The notes: generated by a model not told the origin, from the sequence alone. A stretch of 64,000 nt of DNA from Rhizomys pruinosus (GCA_009823505.1 VZQC01005904.1:168044-232043), one strand, 5' to 3'; numbered from the stretch's first letter, positions 33,401-44,827 are shown. Numbers and translations: made by a program.

Positions 33401-35980
33401 GACCCGGGTGGGTTGTTCGATTCCCCAGCACCCAATGCGTGGCCGAGAACCGTCCGAAACTCCCATTCCAGGAGACTCCAGTTCCAGGGGAATCCGACGT
33501 CCTCTTCTGACTCCGTGGCATTGCACGACACGGGTGCACAGACCTACATTGCAGACAGTTGCATTTCATACGCATACCGCAATAATAAATAACATAAAAT
33601 TAAAAAACAATATATATTGTATGAAAAATTTGTAAAAAACGGGACTAGAAGGAAAGACCAACTGGTCTATATAGTGCTTTTCCAGGCTAGCTGAGGCTAC
33701 AAGAAGACCCTATCTTCACAAATACAACCAGCCAAACAAAACCAAACAAAAACAACCAAACAAATGAAAAAAAATGGTTGTCATCTTAATTGGATATTTA
33801 TATAGAAACAAGACACCTTAGCTTCTTTCTCTTATCCATATACAAATTACCTTTAAATAAACCACAGACCTAAAGAAAAAAACCATAAAACATTTAGAGA
33901 AAAGCTGAATATTTTTATAACTTGGGGATAAGTGAATGTTGAATAAGTCACAGAAAGTAATAAACATCAAAGAAAATCAATATATACGCCTCTAACAAAA
34001 CTGAGAGTTTCTGCTTATAAAAGACTTCATTAAATAAATAAGCCACATACTGAGAAAATATTATAAAATATCTAAAAGTGGAGAGAGATTCTCGAAATAT
34101 AAAGAACTCTTTCAAGTTAACTAATGGAAGATAGACAATTCAGTTACAAATGAATGGATGGTCTGGGCATGATAGCCGGCTCAAGATCCCAGCATTTGGC
34201 GGCCGGCAGGAGAATACTGGTTACAAGACCAGCTTGGGATATATAGTGAGTTCAAGGTTAGCCTGAACCACATCGAGGAGTTCCAGTCTTTAAAAAAAAA
34301 AAAACGGGGCTGGAGAAATGGCCTCTAGCGCCCGTTAAGAGCCCGACTGCTCTGCAGAGGACCCGGGTTCGATCCCCAGCCCCCCACATGGTGGCCAAGA
34401 ACCATCTGAAAACTCCAATTCCAGGAGACTCGTTCCAGGGAAATCCAACACCCTCTTCTGACCTCACGGCATGCACGACACGGGTGCACAAAATTGCCTG
34501 CAGACAGTACATTAAAAAAAAAAAAAAAAAAAAAAATCAATAAAATTAATTTAAAAAATTATTAAAAAAAAACAATGACTGGAGATATAACTCAGTGGTT
34601 ACAGCACCTGCCTAGCATGTGCAAGGTGCTGGGTTCAATCCCAGCATCATAAAATAAAATGAGTAAGTAGATAAGTAATGAATAAATGGACAATGAGCGT
34701 GGACATGTCACAAAAAGATGCAAATGGTCACCATGGACTTCAAAGCCACTTAGCATTGAGATGCCATACCACAATGAGATACCATATTGCCCCTACCTAA
34801 ACTTGAAATGACTGACCTCACCAAATAGTAGTAAGGATGTGGTAAATTCTTAGAAAACTACATAAACACTACCCTGTGGCCATGGTTTCACCCCTAGGGA
34901 TTTTTCCCTGCGTGAAATGGAAACAGGTCCCAGGTCCGCTGAAAGGCTCTCACAGGGAGGGCCATGGCAGCTCTGTTCATTGAAATGAAAATGATGAAAA
35001 CGCATCAGATGTTCATCAATAAGAGAGTGCATAAACACACCGGTAGCTTCAGCTGTGGAATACTACTCAGCAATACAAAAGATCAGATTACTAATAAGCA
35101 AATCAATAGGATTGTGTTAGCTTTCTGCTACACTAACAAACCCCTGAGGTCAGCCATTTATAAAGACAAAAGATTTGTTTTGACTAAGGTTCTAACCAGC
35201 TCCAGTGCTCTCAGGCCTCTGGTGAGGTAACAGAAGGCAACCTTGGGAGCAGGTAGAGAACAAGTTTTCAGTTAGTGGACTAGAAATAAGAGAGACACAG
35301 GAATAGGCTGTGTCCTACTACTTCTTTCAAGGGCACACTAACTAGTGGGAGAGGAAACCCCAGTCCTGAGGTTTCTACCACCTCCAACAGTGGGGCCAAC
35401 CCTTCAGGAGGCACTTTATGTCTGAGGGTCCAAGGGTGGACCTCAGAAGCATCATGCAGACCAAGTACCTACTTCCTGGGTGTTTTGTTTGGTTTTGTTT
35501 GGTTTGTTTTGTTTTGTTTTTGTCTTTTTGAGACAGGGTCTCCCTGTAGCCCCAGCTGGCCTGGAACTCACTCTGTAGACCAGAATGGCCTTGAACTCAC
35601 AGAGATAAAGGTTTGCGCCACCACACTCGGCTACTTTCTGTTTTTATAGGAAACTCTAGAGCAAGAAATTGGATCTGTAATGGGAGAAAACCAGAGAGAG
35701 GTGACTTCCTGGAAAAGGAGAACTGTCTAGAAAGAGGCAGAGGTGGTGCCAAGATTCTGTATCTTGATCACCGTAGGGTTATGGAGTTTGTTACTTCCTT
35801 AAAAGTCACTTCAGGGAGCTGGAGAGACATCAGCAATTAGAAGTACTTGCTGTTCTTGCAGAGGACTTGAGTTTAGGTCCCAACACCTATGCTGGGTGGC
35901 TCAAAACATCTATAACTCGAGCTTAAAACCACCTTCTGGCCTCTACAGGCACTTGTAGTAAGGTGAACATAGCTACACAT

Positions 35981-36029
<49 letters not shown>

Positions 36030-36654
36030 AACAATAACATAAATCTTAAATAAAAGTCACTTCAGTGGCTAGAGAGATGGCTCAGTGGTTAAGAGCACTG
36101 GCTGCTCTTGCAGAGGACCCAGACTGGATTCCCAGCACTCACATATTGAGTAACAACTGTCTGTAACTCCATTTCCAGGATATCTGATGCCCTCTTCTGA
36201 CCTCTGTAGGGACTGCATGACACAGGTGCACTTACATGCAGGCAGTACACTCATACACATAAAATGAAAATAAATAATATATTAAAAAAAGAAAAGTCAC
36301 TTCAGGGATGTTTAAGCAGTGCATATTTCAGTGGATGAGATTTCTACTTTTTGTTGGTTTTTTTTTTGTTTTGTTTTTGTTTGTTTGCTTGAGGCCGGAT
36401 CTCCCTATAGTTCCAGCTGGCCTGGAATTCACTGTGTAGACCAGGCTGGCTTCAATCTCACAGAGATCTGCCTGCCTCTGTGTATATCTGCTGGGCTAAA
36501 GAATAAAAGGCAGCCGGGCTTGGTGGCGCACACCTTTAATCCTAGCACTCGGGAGGCAGAGGCAGGCGGATCTTTGTGAGTTCAAGGACAGCCTGGTCTA
36601 CAGAGTGAGTTCCGGGACAGCTGAGGCTACATGGAGACCCTGTCTCAAAAAGAC
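27457..36654 (+). repeat. Assembly duplicate 'C': copy of 6656 to about 15757
   Basis: Collinear with A over its full length with all the same SINEs, L1 and LTR pieces. The block 31994-34561 equals 11084-13651 base for base (2568 bp), including apparent read errors. The parts at 27457-28280 and 29500-31900 differ from A by scattered indels, and 34600-36654 is cleaner than A. The L1 remnant recurs at about 29280-31837; its FADD box reading frame is broken here. Confidence 0.9.
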
Positions 36655-37153
36655 NNNNNNNNNNNNNNNNNNNNNNNNNNNNNNNNNNNNNNNNNNNNNN
36701 NNNNNNNNNNNNNNNNNNNNNNNNNNNNNNNNNNNNNNNNNNNNNNNNNNNNNNNNNNNNNNNNNNNNNNNNNNNNNNNNNNNNNNNNNNNNNNNNNNNN
36801 NNNNNNNNNNNNNNNNNNNNNNNNNNNNNNNNNNNNNNNNNNNNNNNNNNNNNNNNNNNNNNNNNNNNNNNNNNNNNNNNNNNNNNNNNNNNNNNNNNNN
36901 NNNNNNNNNNNNNNNNNNNNNNNNNNNNNNNNNNNNNNNNNNNNNNNNNNNNNNNNNNNNNNNNNNNNNNNNNNNNNNNNNNNNNNNNNNNNNNNNNNNN
37001 NNNNNNNNNNNNNNNNNNNNNNNNNNNNNNNNNNNNNNNNNNNNNNNNNNNNNNNNNNNNNNNNNNNNNNNNNNNNNNNNNNNNNNNNNNNNNNNNNNNN
37101 NNNNNNNNNNNNNNNNNNNNNNNNNNNNNNNNNNNNNNNNNNNNNNNNNNNNN
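36655..37153. other. 499-base assembly gap
   Basis: A run of n. Left flank is the 3' end of a B1 (TCTCAAAAAGAC); right flank is the CAT/CCA microsatellite. The two long frames spanning the gap are artefacts of translating n. Confidence 0.98.
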
Positions 37154-37575
37154 ATCATCATCACTGCCACCATCACCATCACCATCATCACTGCCACCAT
37201 CACCATCATCACCATCATCATCATCACTGCCACCATCACCATCATCATCACTGCCACCACCACCATCACCATCATCATCACTGCCACCACCACCACCATC
37301 ATTCTGATCAGTTCCACCATCATCAGTACATCACCACCATCACCATCATCATCATCATCATCATCATCACTGCCACCATCACCATCATTCTGATCAGTTC
37401 TGCCATCATCACCATCACTATCATCACCATCATCATCATCACTGCCACCATCACCATCATCATCATCATCATCATCACTGCCACCATCACCATCACCATC
37501 ATCACTGCCACCATCACCATCACCATCATTCTGATCAGTTCCACCATCATCAGTACATCACCACCATCACCATCA
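37154..37575. repeat. CAT/CCA compound microsatellite, right arm with higher-order repeat
   Basis: The same triplet family as 27132-27455. A longer word, TTCTGATCAGTTCCACCATC followed by ATCAGTACATCACCACC, occurs near 37302 and again near 37530, with a partial version near 37388. So the array has a higher-order period of roughly 230 bp. Unique DNA follows. Confidence 0.95.
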
Positions 37576-39150
37576 TCTCCGCCACTACTGTCTCTTATGG
37601 GGTTTATCTTATATCAGAAAATAACTCAGAAATTACTATCACAACACTCTTGCGAGACAGAAGTGTAACTATTTCTATATCGTGGAAGAGAGCATCAGGG
37701 TTCTGAGAATCGCTTGTCAGTAGGAAGAGGTTACTCCATCGAGATGCCCTGACCTCACCATGGCCTTGTTGCAGCTGCCAAGCTGTTGTTTTCTCTCAGT
37801 GGCTATGGCTGCCTTAGACCCTCATCAGGCTTTAATCCCAGGCCAGATGGTCTCTGCAAAGTAGTTTCCTCGATGGGCTTTCTTTGTTGCAAACAGCTGC
37901 TCAGCCCCACCCTCTTGTTACCAATGTCAACCTTTCTTGAGCAGCAACTGTTTGAAGCATGCTTGGTTCATGACAGCATCATTTCACTTAATCCTTTCCA
38001 CAGAGCCTAGAAGTTGGCTCTTAGCATCCAAAGCTACCTACCCAAGTCTCTCTCCCTCTGGCCTCAAAATTCCACCAAATCTTTGATCCTGTCCCATCCC
38101 ACAACTCCTGTCTAGGTGCATGAGAAACACATGGGGTAAGAGCAGCCTGCCATGCCTGGATACCAGTAGCAACCATAGAGTCCAGGTTTACAGGGACTGT
38201 CCCTGGGAAATGACTAAAAACACCACTGAGAAAGCTGCTCAGGTGTTGTCTAAAGTTGTTCCTGGGGAGATGTGAACAAATGTCTACTCACCCCGGGTAA
38301 GGACCAAAGACAGAACAAAGTAAGGACAGCCTAAGAGTCCAGCTTGGTCAACCAAGGAGCTTTTACTGAGGTCGCCTAGAGGGATATGGGTGAGGGGTTA
38401 CTTAGAGGAACAGAAATAATTCAAAGACAGCTGCATCACCAAAGCCCACCCCAGCACGGGCTGAAAATCTGTAGTGCGCGGCACTATTGGTGGGCAGCTC
38501 AACAAGTTGGAGTGTCTCTTCTAAGTAGCTTAATCAGTCTGAGCCTCTCCTAGGCTGCTCAGCTGGTCTGAGAGTGTCTCTCAGCATTCCTTTCTGCTTA
38601 TAGAAGCTTAGAGAGTAAATCTGCAGTTTGAGGGACTGCTTAAAGCTTTGAGTTGGTTACTTCCGGAGTCTTAATGAGCTTCTCCCCAAGATGGAATGTT
38701 TTATCTCAAAGGAAATTTCTACACAGCATCACAGCACATGTCCTGCTAACTTCCTAATCCAAGAGCAAGATATCTGGCTTCTTCACTGTAGAAACACCAA
38801 AGGACCAAAAGTAATACAACCACGAAGATAAATCTGCCGAAGCTCCCTTGCTAGAATCTTCTTAATATGGACATTTCTAGCATGCAAACAAAACAAACCC
38901 TGAGACTTTGACAGTGAGAGGTTTCTAGGAGATAAACACGATGTGAACAGAAGCTGCATTGCAATATAATTCTAAGCAGCACATCAGGGAACTCTGGTAC
39001 TTGTTCTTGAGTATCTCCCATGAGCTGTGGCATCTCTGTGCTAGACCATGGATAACAACACGTCCCAGTCTCTGCAAAGCCCCAGGAGGGTGTTGCTAAA
39101 TATAGTCATTAGCCGTATGTTTGGTCTCCAAGGCAGATCAGTAGATATCT
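37576..39150. other. Unassigned single-copy DNA
   Basis: No repeat or gene recognised over about 1.6 kb. The best frames are 74 codons (37786-38010, plus) and 60 codons (38851-39033, minus), neither with a known motif. This is one of the better places to look for conserved non-coding elements or exons. Confidence 0.45.
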
Positions 39151-39884
39151 CTATCTGATTAATTAAATAATGATGCTTTGCACACTTGTGGACAAGCTTT
39201 TGTATAGACGTTTCGAATTCTCTTAGGTAGCCACTTAGGAGTGGAACCCCAGCTGGTACTCTGACTCTGTGTTTAACACACAGAGGAACTATTTAACTCT
39301 CTGAAGTAAACTAATTTGACATTGCTCCTTATAGTGTCCTAAGAGATCCTATTTCGTTACAGCCTCACCAACCCTGCCTGCCTTTTTATTTTAATCATCC
39401 TAGTGGGTGTCAAGTGGCATTCTGTTGTGGTTTTGATGAGCATTTAACTGATTACTGTGGTGTACCTTCTGTGGAGAAATATCTATCTAAATCCCTCATT
39501 CATTTTTTAAGTGGGAAATTTATTGTGAGGTAATAGTTCTTTATCTATTTGAATATATCATCTACAAACATTTTTCTGTGCATGTATTACATGGTCACAG
39601 TACATAATCCTTTATTCCTGGACTCCATTTGTTTAGATTTTGTTGAAAACTTTTGTGTCCATCTTCTTAATGACATTGCTCTGTGGTTTCCTTCCCTTGT
39701 AATGGCTTTGTCTGGTTTTGTTTTTAGGATAATACTGACCTCACGGAATGATTCAGAGTCCTCCCACTCTGCACATTTTAAAATAGCTTTTCAGGGGTTT
39801 GTGCTCATTATTCTTTTAAATTTTAGTTTAATTCACCACTAAAGCATCTGGGCTTTTCCTTGTGGTAATTTTTCTTTTTCAGGG

Positions 39885-39995
39885 GGAAGGAAGAGTGGAG
39901 GCAGGGTCTCGTGTAGCACAGGCTGACCTCAAATTCACCAACCATGTAGCTGAGGATGACCTTGAACTTCCGACCCTCCTGCCTCCACCTTTTCT
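39885..39995 (-). mobile_element. Old B1-like SINE fragment
   Basis: GCAGGGTCTCGTGTAGCACA, CTGACCTCAAATTCACCAAC and CTTCCGACCCTCCTGCC resemble a diverged monomeric B1, older than the B1 about 30 bases further on. Confidence 0.6.
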
Positions 39996-40026
39996 AATCT
40001 TGATTAATAGCATGTTCAGCTTGAAT

Positions 40027-40186
40027 TTTTTTTTTCTTTTTGGTATTTTTGAGACAGGGTTTCCCTGTAGCCCCAGCTGTCCTGGAACTTGCTCTGTAGA
40101 CCAGGCTGGCCTTGAACTCACAAAGATCCGCCTGCCTCTGCCTCCTGAGTGCTAGGATTAAAGGCGTGCACCACAACGCCTGGCTA
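40027..40186 (-). mobile_element. B1 SINE
   Basis: Antisense, near consensus: TTTTTGAGACAGGGTTTCCC, GTAGACCAGGCTGGCCTTGA and GGATTAAAGGCGTGCACCAC. Confidence 0.95.
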
Positions 40187-40344
40187 GCTTGAAATTTTTT
40201 ATTTAATTTTTTAAATTCAATCTCTCCACATATTATTGAGCTGTATTTTCTAGACATAGTTTTATTAGCTATGTCTTTCTAGCCGTGATTCCATTTCATT
40301 CAAGTTATCCAGTATGTTGGTGTAGACTTGCTCATAGTTATTTC

Positions 40345-40548
40345 TTTTTAAAAATATTTTATTATTTTATTTTATGTGTCTGAGTGTATTACCTACATGT
40401 ATGCAACACCTGAGTCAGAAGAAGGTATAGGATCTCCTAGAACTGGAGTTAAGGACAGTTGTTAGCCACCATGAGGGTGCTGGGAATTGAACCTGGGTCC
40501 CCTGCAAGAGCCACTGGTGCTCTTACCTGCTGAGCCATCTCTCCAGCC
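40345..40548 (-). mobile_element. B3-type SINE, antisense
   Basis: Ends GAGCCATCTCTCCAGCC, with GGGAATTGAACCTGGGTCCC (B-box complement) and CTAGAACTGGAGTTAAGG. Diverged, without the doubled motif. Confidence 0.88.
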
Positions 40549-40809
40549 TCTCAAAGAATTTCTTTCTAGTTATTTTTGTTTCCTAAGAGCTAGGGTTGCT
40601 CTCCCCCTTCTCATCCTGTTGGTGATGAGAATACTTTTCTTGTTCTTAATGAGGCCAGCCTAAAGATTGCCAGTTTTCTTGCTTTTCAAAGAGTGAAAAT
40701 TTTACTAATTTTCTCTGCTGCTTTTCCATCTCTGCTCTCTTCAGCTCTGCTATTATTGTTGTTGTTGTTGTCATTTCCATCCTCTTTGTGCTTTAAGTTA
40801 AAATTTCCT

Positions 40810-40915
40810 CTCTTTTTTTCTTCCCTTGGCTGTCCTAGAACTAAGTATGTATAGGCTGACCTTGATCTCACAGGGATCAAGGTCTGCCTTACCAGTGCCA
40901 GCATTAAAAATGACT
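40810..40915 (-). mobile_element. Old B1-like fragment
   Basis: TCTTTTTTTCTTCCCTTGGC, TGTCCTAGAACTAAGTATGT and TAGGCTGACCTTGATCTCAC follow B1 antisense order with heavy divergence. Confidence 0.5.
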
Positions 40916-41766
40916 ACCACCATCTTTTCTAGTTTCTTAATGTAGACGATAAAATTGTTGATTTGAGTGCTTCTTTTTGAAAGTAGATGTTCAAGGCCAT
41001 TGATTTCCCTGCAAACACTGTTTTTGCTTAATGTCATAGTGTGGTATCTTGTGTTTCACTTATAAACTAGTCTCAAACTCCCCTCATGATTATATCTCTG
41101 TGGTGAATTTTCAGAATGGTTTTAAATTTCAACTTCGTGAATTTTTCAGTTTTTCTTCTGTACTTGATTTCTTAACTTGTGCCTTTGTGGTCGGTGAAAG
41201 CGCTGCCTGATCTCAGCCCCTCTGAATGCGTGGGGACCGTTTGATGGCCTTACGTTGGGTCTGTCCTGAGGTACGCGCACTTGAGAAGAATGGGCATCGG
41301 TTGAGTGGAATTTTCTGTGGAGGTCTGTGAGGTCATGATGGTTGACAGTGTTGTCCAGTCTTCTATTTCATTGCTGATCTCTTGCGGATTATCTGTTCTG
41401 TTATTGAAATTTGAGATATCAAACTCTCCAGTTATTGTCTATGAGTGATGTATTTCTCTTTTTCAGACAGTTTTTGCATTTGTGTTGGGGCTCTGTTGCT
41501 AGATACGTATTTTCACAACTGTTATCATCTCTTCATGGACTGACCCATTTTTCATTATAAATCATCTTTCTGCCTCTAGCAGTGCGTCCATCTTAAAGTC
41601 CCTTTTCTCTAATGTTAGCATTGCCACTGACCTCTTCTGTGGCTGTCTGAGAGGTATACCCACCATTTTCTGTTTCTCGACTGTCAGCCTAATTTCTTAA
41701 ACTTAAATGCGTGTCTTGTTGGCACTGTCACAACTTTTGTTTTATGTATTCTTCCCTTCTCTACCT

Positions 41767-41928
41767 TTTTTTTATTTTTATTTTTTGGTCTTTTGAGACA
41801 GGGTCTCCCTTTAGTCCCAGCTGGCCTGGAGCTAGCTATGTAGACCAGGCTGGACTTGAACTCACAGAGATCCGCCTGCCTCTGCCTCCCGAGTGCTGGG
41901 ATTACAGGCATGCACCACCATGCCCAGC
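41767..41928 (-). mobile_element. B1 SINE with 11-bp target duplication
   Basis: Near-consensus antisense B1 ending GCACCACCATGCCCAGC. CCCTTCTCTAC is found on both sides (41754-41764 and 41929-41939). Confidence 0.93.
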
Positions 41929-42119
41929 CCCTTCTCTACTTTTTAATTAAAAAATTTAATCCATTTAGATTTAATGTGATTAATAACAGAGTTGGATTTG
42001 CATCTGATGTTTCTCTGTCTATGCCTTAGGATGTTTTTGTTTTTATTCCTCCAGTATTTTGTTTTTATGTATTAAATAGATATTTTTACTATACTACTTT
42101 GATTGGTTATATTCATTTT

Positions 42120-42283
42120 ACTTTTTTTCTTGGTGTTTTTGAGACAAGGTTTCCCTGTAGCTCCAGCTGACCTGGAACTTGCTCTGTAAACAGGGCTGGC
42201 CTTGAACTCACAAAGATCTGCCTGCCTCTGCCTCTGCCTCCCAAGTGCTAGGATTAAGGGCATGCACCCCTATGTCCAGCCCA
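42120..42283 (-). mobile_element. B1 SINE with extra CTGCCT units
   Basis: Antisense B1 (GTTTTTGAGACAAGGTTTCC onward) with an expanded CTGCCTGCCTCTGCCTCTGC segment, i.e. an extra 6-bp unit relative to its neighbours. Confidence 0.92.
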
Positions 42284-42342
42284 TTTTACTATTTTTTTTA
42301 AGTTATCTCAGCAGTTTCCTTGGGACTTTCCATTAATATCTA

Positions 42343-42960
42343 TGATGGTTAATTCTGAGTATCAGCTGGCTTAAGTAAAAGATACCTAAACATCTGGTCA
42401 AACACTATTTCTGAATATGTCTGTGAAGGTGTTTACATATAAGACTGGCTTATATCAGTGAACTGAATAGAGAAGATGAACCCTCTGTCAATGTGAGAAG
42501 ATCCACCATCCAATAAGTTGAGGAAATAGACAAAATCCAAAGAAGAGAGTCAATCTCCCCCCCCTTCTTCTCCCTCTCCCTCTCCCTCTCTCTCTCCTTC
42601 TCTCTCCCTCTCTGTCTCCTTCTCCCTCTCTCTCCCCTTTTCCCCCCCTCCCCTCCCTTTCTCTTTATCTTCTGAATCTGTGCCATCTTTCTTCTCTTCT
42701 CCTTATACATAAGAACTCCAGGTTCTCTGACCTTCAGACCCTGGGACTTGAACCCGTGGGCTCCCAGTGTGCTGGCATCTAGCCTTGGACTTGGAGTTAC
42801 ATCTTCAGCCTCCACAGTGCTGAGGCCTTTGGACTTGGATGTGCTGTTCTTTGTCCTGGTTTTCCAATTTATCAATGGTCAGTCACGGGGCTTCTCGGCT
42901 CCCTCACCTCCTGATGGAGCTCCTGGGATAAAGCTCCACCCGATTCTCACCTTAGTCAGT
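42343..42960 (+). mobile_element. Ancient LTR-like or DNA-transposon-like repeat with pyrimidine tract
   Basis: TGATGGTTAATTCTGAGTAT, CATCTGGTCAAACACTATTT, TGTCTGTGAAGGTGTTTAC and the later CCAGGTTCTCTGACCTTCAG / CTTGGACTTGGAGTTAC belong to a mammalian interspersed repeat I recognise but cannot name. An expanded CT-rich polypyrimidine tract (about 42555-42670) interrupts it. Antisense relatives occur at 50225-50710 and 59320-59515. Confidence 0.6.
42555..42670. repeat. CT-rich polypyrimidine tract
   Basis: Almost pure C/T over more than 110 bases with CTCCCT and TCTC units; potential triplex-forming mirror-like DNA. Confidence 0.9.
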
Positions 42961-43564
42961 TTAGTTGCCATCTAATTGGGCAGAGGTTTTCTTCAAGGGT
43001 CTGGAACCTGTCAATGTCTGTATTTGCTGAAGTGATCCCTGAGAATCGGTGCATGCCTTCCGCGTTTATTTAGACAGGGAATGACTGTACCTTAACCTTA
43101 TATACTGCTTGTGCAGAGCCCTAAGAGAACCAGAGGTGGGTCCTGAGGACCTCCTGGGTCATTTATGAGTATGCAGCTTGCTCTGATATGCTCAGAATCT
43201 TCTCAATTCCCCACAGTATGTCAGAGTTCTCAAAGGCTCTGTGGACATCCCCCCAGCTTTTACTTTAAGCCTATGGTTAGGTTCTGATTGCTCTGACTTT
43301 TGCCCACTACCTCCATTTTCTATGAAGTGCAACAATTCCCTTGGAGTATTTTTAGCAAATGTTCTGCAGGAAGTGGCTTGTAACACATAGAAAATTTCAA
43401 GTTAGATTAAGTAAAGACGAGCTTGCAAATTTCAGAAACAACCAGGCAGGGTTTCTTTTGGAACCTTTTGACTTTGACAGGCTCCAATAGACCTGGAAAA
43501 AGAGTGATTGCAAAGGGGAAGCTTCGAGCTGCAAAGCTCAGTACTCCCAGAGAAATTCTGTTTT

Positions 43565-43764
43565 GGGGGGCTGGAGAGATAGCTCAGTGGTTAAGAGCAC
43601 TGGCTGCCTTTGCAGAAGGCCAGGGTTCAAATCCCAGCTCCACAAGGTGGCTAATAACCATAACTTCAGTTCCAGGGGATCCAATACCCTCTTCTGAACT
43701 CTACAGGGGTATTGCACAGCATAGGTGCACTTACATATATGTAGGCAATACACTCATACGCATA
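43565..43764 (+). mobile_element. B3-type SINE split by a MaLR insertion
   Basis: GGGGGGCTGGAGAGATAGCT head, A box, GGGTTCAAATCCCAGC B box, single CCAGTTCCAGGGGATCC motif and tail start CACTCATACGCATA. The tail continues after the MaLR at 45821 (GCATACATTTAAAAATA). The outer 14-bp duplication AGAAATTCTGTTTT is at 43551-43564 and 46158-46171. Confidence 0.93.
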
Positions 43765-44123
43765 TGTGGTGGTTTGAATGGACTGTCCCCCATAGGCTCT
43801 AGGTATTCAGACATTTGTCTCCAGTTGGTGGCGCTGTTTTTGGAGGTCTTGGGGTGTATGGCCATGCTGGAGGAAGTGTGTCACTGGGGGCAGGCTTAGT
43901 GAGTTTTAACAAGCCTCCTGGTCTACAGTCGCCCTCTCTCTGTTTCCTGTGCTCTTTGTGAGATGTGACCCTCAGTTTGCTGCTCCAGATCCAGCTGCCA
44001 CGCCTCCTACCACATGGACTCTAATTCCCTGGAACCACCAATCGTAAGCTCAAATAAACTCTTCCTGTTATAAGTTCCTTGGTCATGGTGCTTTATCACA
44101 GTAACAGAAAAGTGACTAATACA
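43765..44123 (+). mobile_element. MaLR (ORR1-like) 5' LTR
   Basis: A 359-bp LTR with terminal TGTGGTGGTTTGAATG and GTGACTAATACA. It has a CAAATAAACTCTTCC polyadenylation signal (AATAAA) near 44054. The 3' LTR matches at about 93 percent by eye (roughly 24 differences). The target duplication GCATA lies at 43760-43764 and 45821-45825. TG...CA ends and the TTTGGTACCAGA sequence just inside fit the mammalian MaLR class; ORR1 is my best subfamily guess. Confidence 0.92.
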
Positions 44124-44142
44124 GTAATTTGGTACCAGAGAG
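44124..44142 (+). other. Probable primer-binding region of the MaLR
   Basis: Directly inside the 5' LTR lies TAATTTGGTACCAGAGAGTG. A TTTGGTACCAGA-type start is characteristic of MaLR internal regions and occupies the tRNA primer-binding position. Confidence 0.7.
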
Positions 44143-44827
44143 TGGGCTGTTGGCTGTGAAGAACCTGACCATGTGGATGTTTGGAGAAATGTGGAAGACT
44201 TTGGAACTTTGGGCTAGAAAAGCTGTGGACTACTGTAAGCAGAGCTTAAGGGGCCATTTTAGTAGAAGCCTGGAAGAAAGCATGGCTGCAAAGAATGTAG
44301 TTCCAGAGGAAAATAAAGACTTAGGCAGCAACTGGGATATTTTGATAAAGAGTCTGGCATCAGTTTGCCCACAGCCCAGATGCTTGCCTGATGCTAAGTT
44401 GAAAAACGGTGGACTGATGTCTTTGGCGGAGGATATTTCAAGACAGCCTAATGTAGAAATGGTGGCGTGGCTTTTAATGGTGAATATTGTGCAGCTCTAC
44501 AGTGAAGAAGAGCAAATGGGGCAGAAAGAAATGCAGAATGTACAGTTTGGATCTGAAAAGTACACTAGGAAGATTAAAGGTGGGGCCAAGGCTTGTGAAG
44601 GAGAGGTTCCTTTTGATAAGGAGATTAAAGTGATTAAGGAGAGGCCTCAAGATTTACAAGCAAACAAAAGAATCAGTACCTTCAGGGCAAGACTACACCC
44701 AGCTAATCCTCCAACAAGTCCGGGACAGAGAAAAGTTTCAAATGTGGTTGAAATAGGCCAGGGTCCATCCCAAAATTGCAGCCAAACTCGGCAGTTTCAT
44801 TCATGTGGTGCTGCTTTAGAGGCATGA
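44129..44827 (+). pseudogene. Open frame in MaLR internal region (gag-position, 232 codons)
   Basis: The longest clean frame in the window without n or simple repeats. It starts within the primer-binding region and runs through most of the first half of the internal sequence. I see no zinc-knuckle, protease or RT motif; composition is Lys/Glu-rich. MaLRs are non-autonomous and their internal DNA holds a remnant frame of uncertain function. The frame is followed by an overlapping 167-codon frame in another phase. Labelled pseudogene because coding function is unproven. Confidence 0.55.

Larger units (their letters stand above)
39150..42110 (-). pseudogene. Ancient L1, near-complete ORF2 and 3' UTR, antisense
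   Basis: Read on the plus strand the order is L1 3' UTR complement (39210-39540, including GTGGGTGTCAAGTGGCATTC and GTGGTTTTGATGAGCATTTA), ORF2 RT region (39550-39850, including GGCTTTGTCTGGTTTTG and TAATACTGACCTCACGGAAT), the central part (40200-40700) and the endonuclease end (41150-41690). The whole is heavily mutated with no open frame. SINEs interrupt it at about 39885, 40027, 40345, 40810 and 41765. Confidence 0.75.

Noticed and set aside
6656..36654. Recent biological segmental duplication or tandem array
   Set aside because: Every copy boundary is an n, error patterns are shared or mosaic, and one copy interrupts a microsatellite. Not absolutely excluded without read depth.
36631..37668. 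345-codon and 262-codon open frames spanning the gap
   Set aside because: More than half of each is untranslated n, and the rest is His or Thr/Ile runs from the CAT/CCA microsatellite.
42450..42875. 141-codon Arg/Glu/Lys-rich frame
   Set aside because: Its charged core is the complement of the CT-rich tract within an interspersed repeat.
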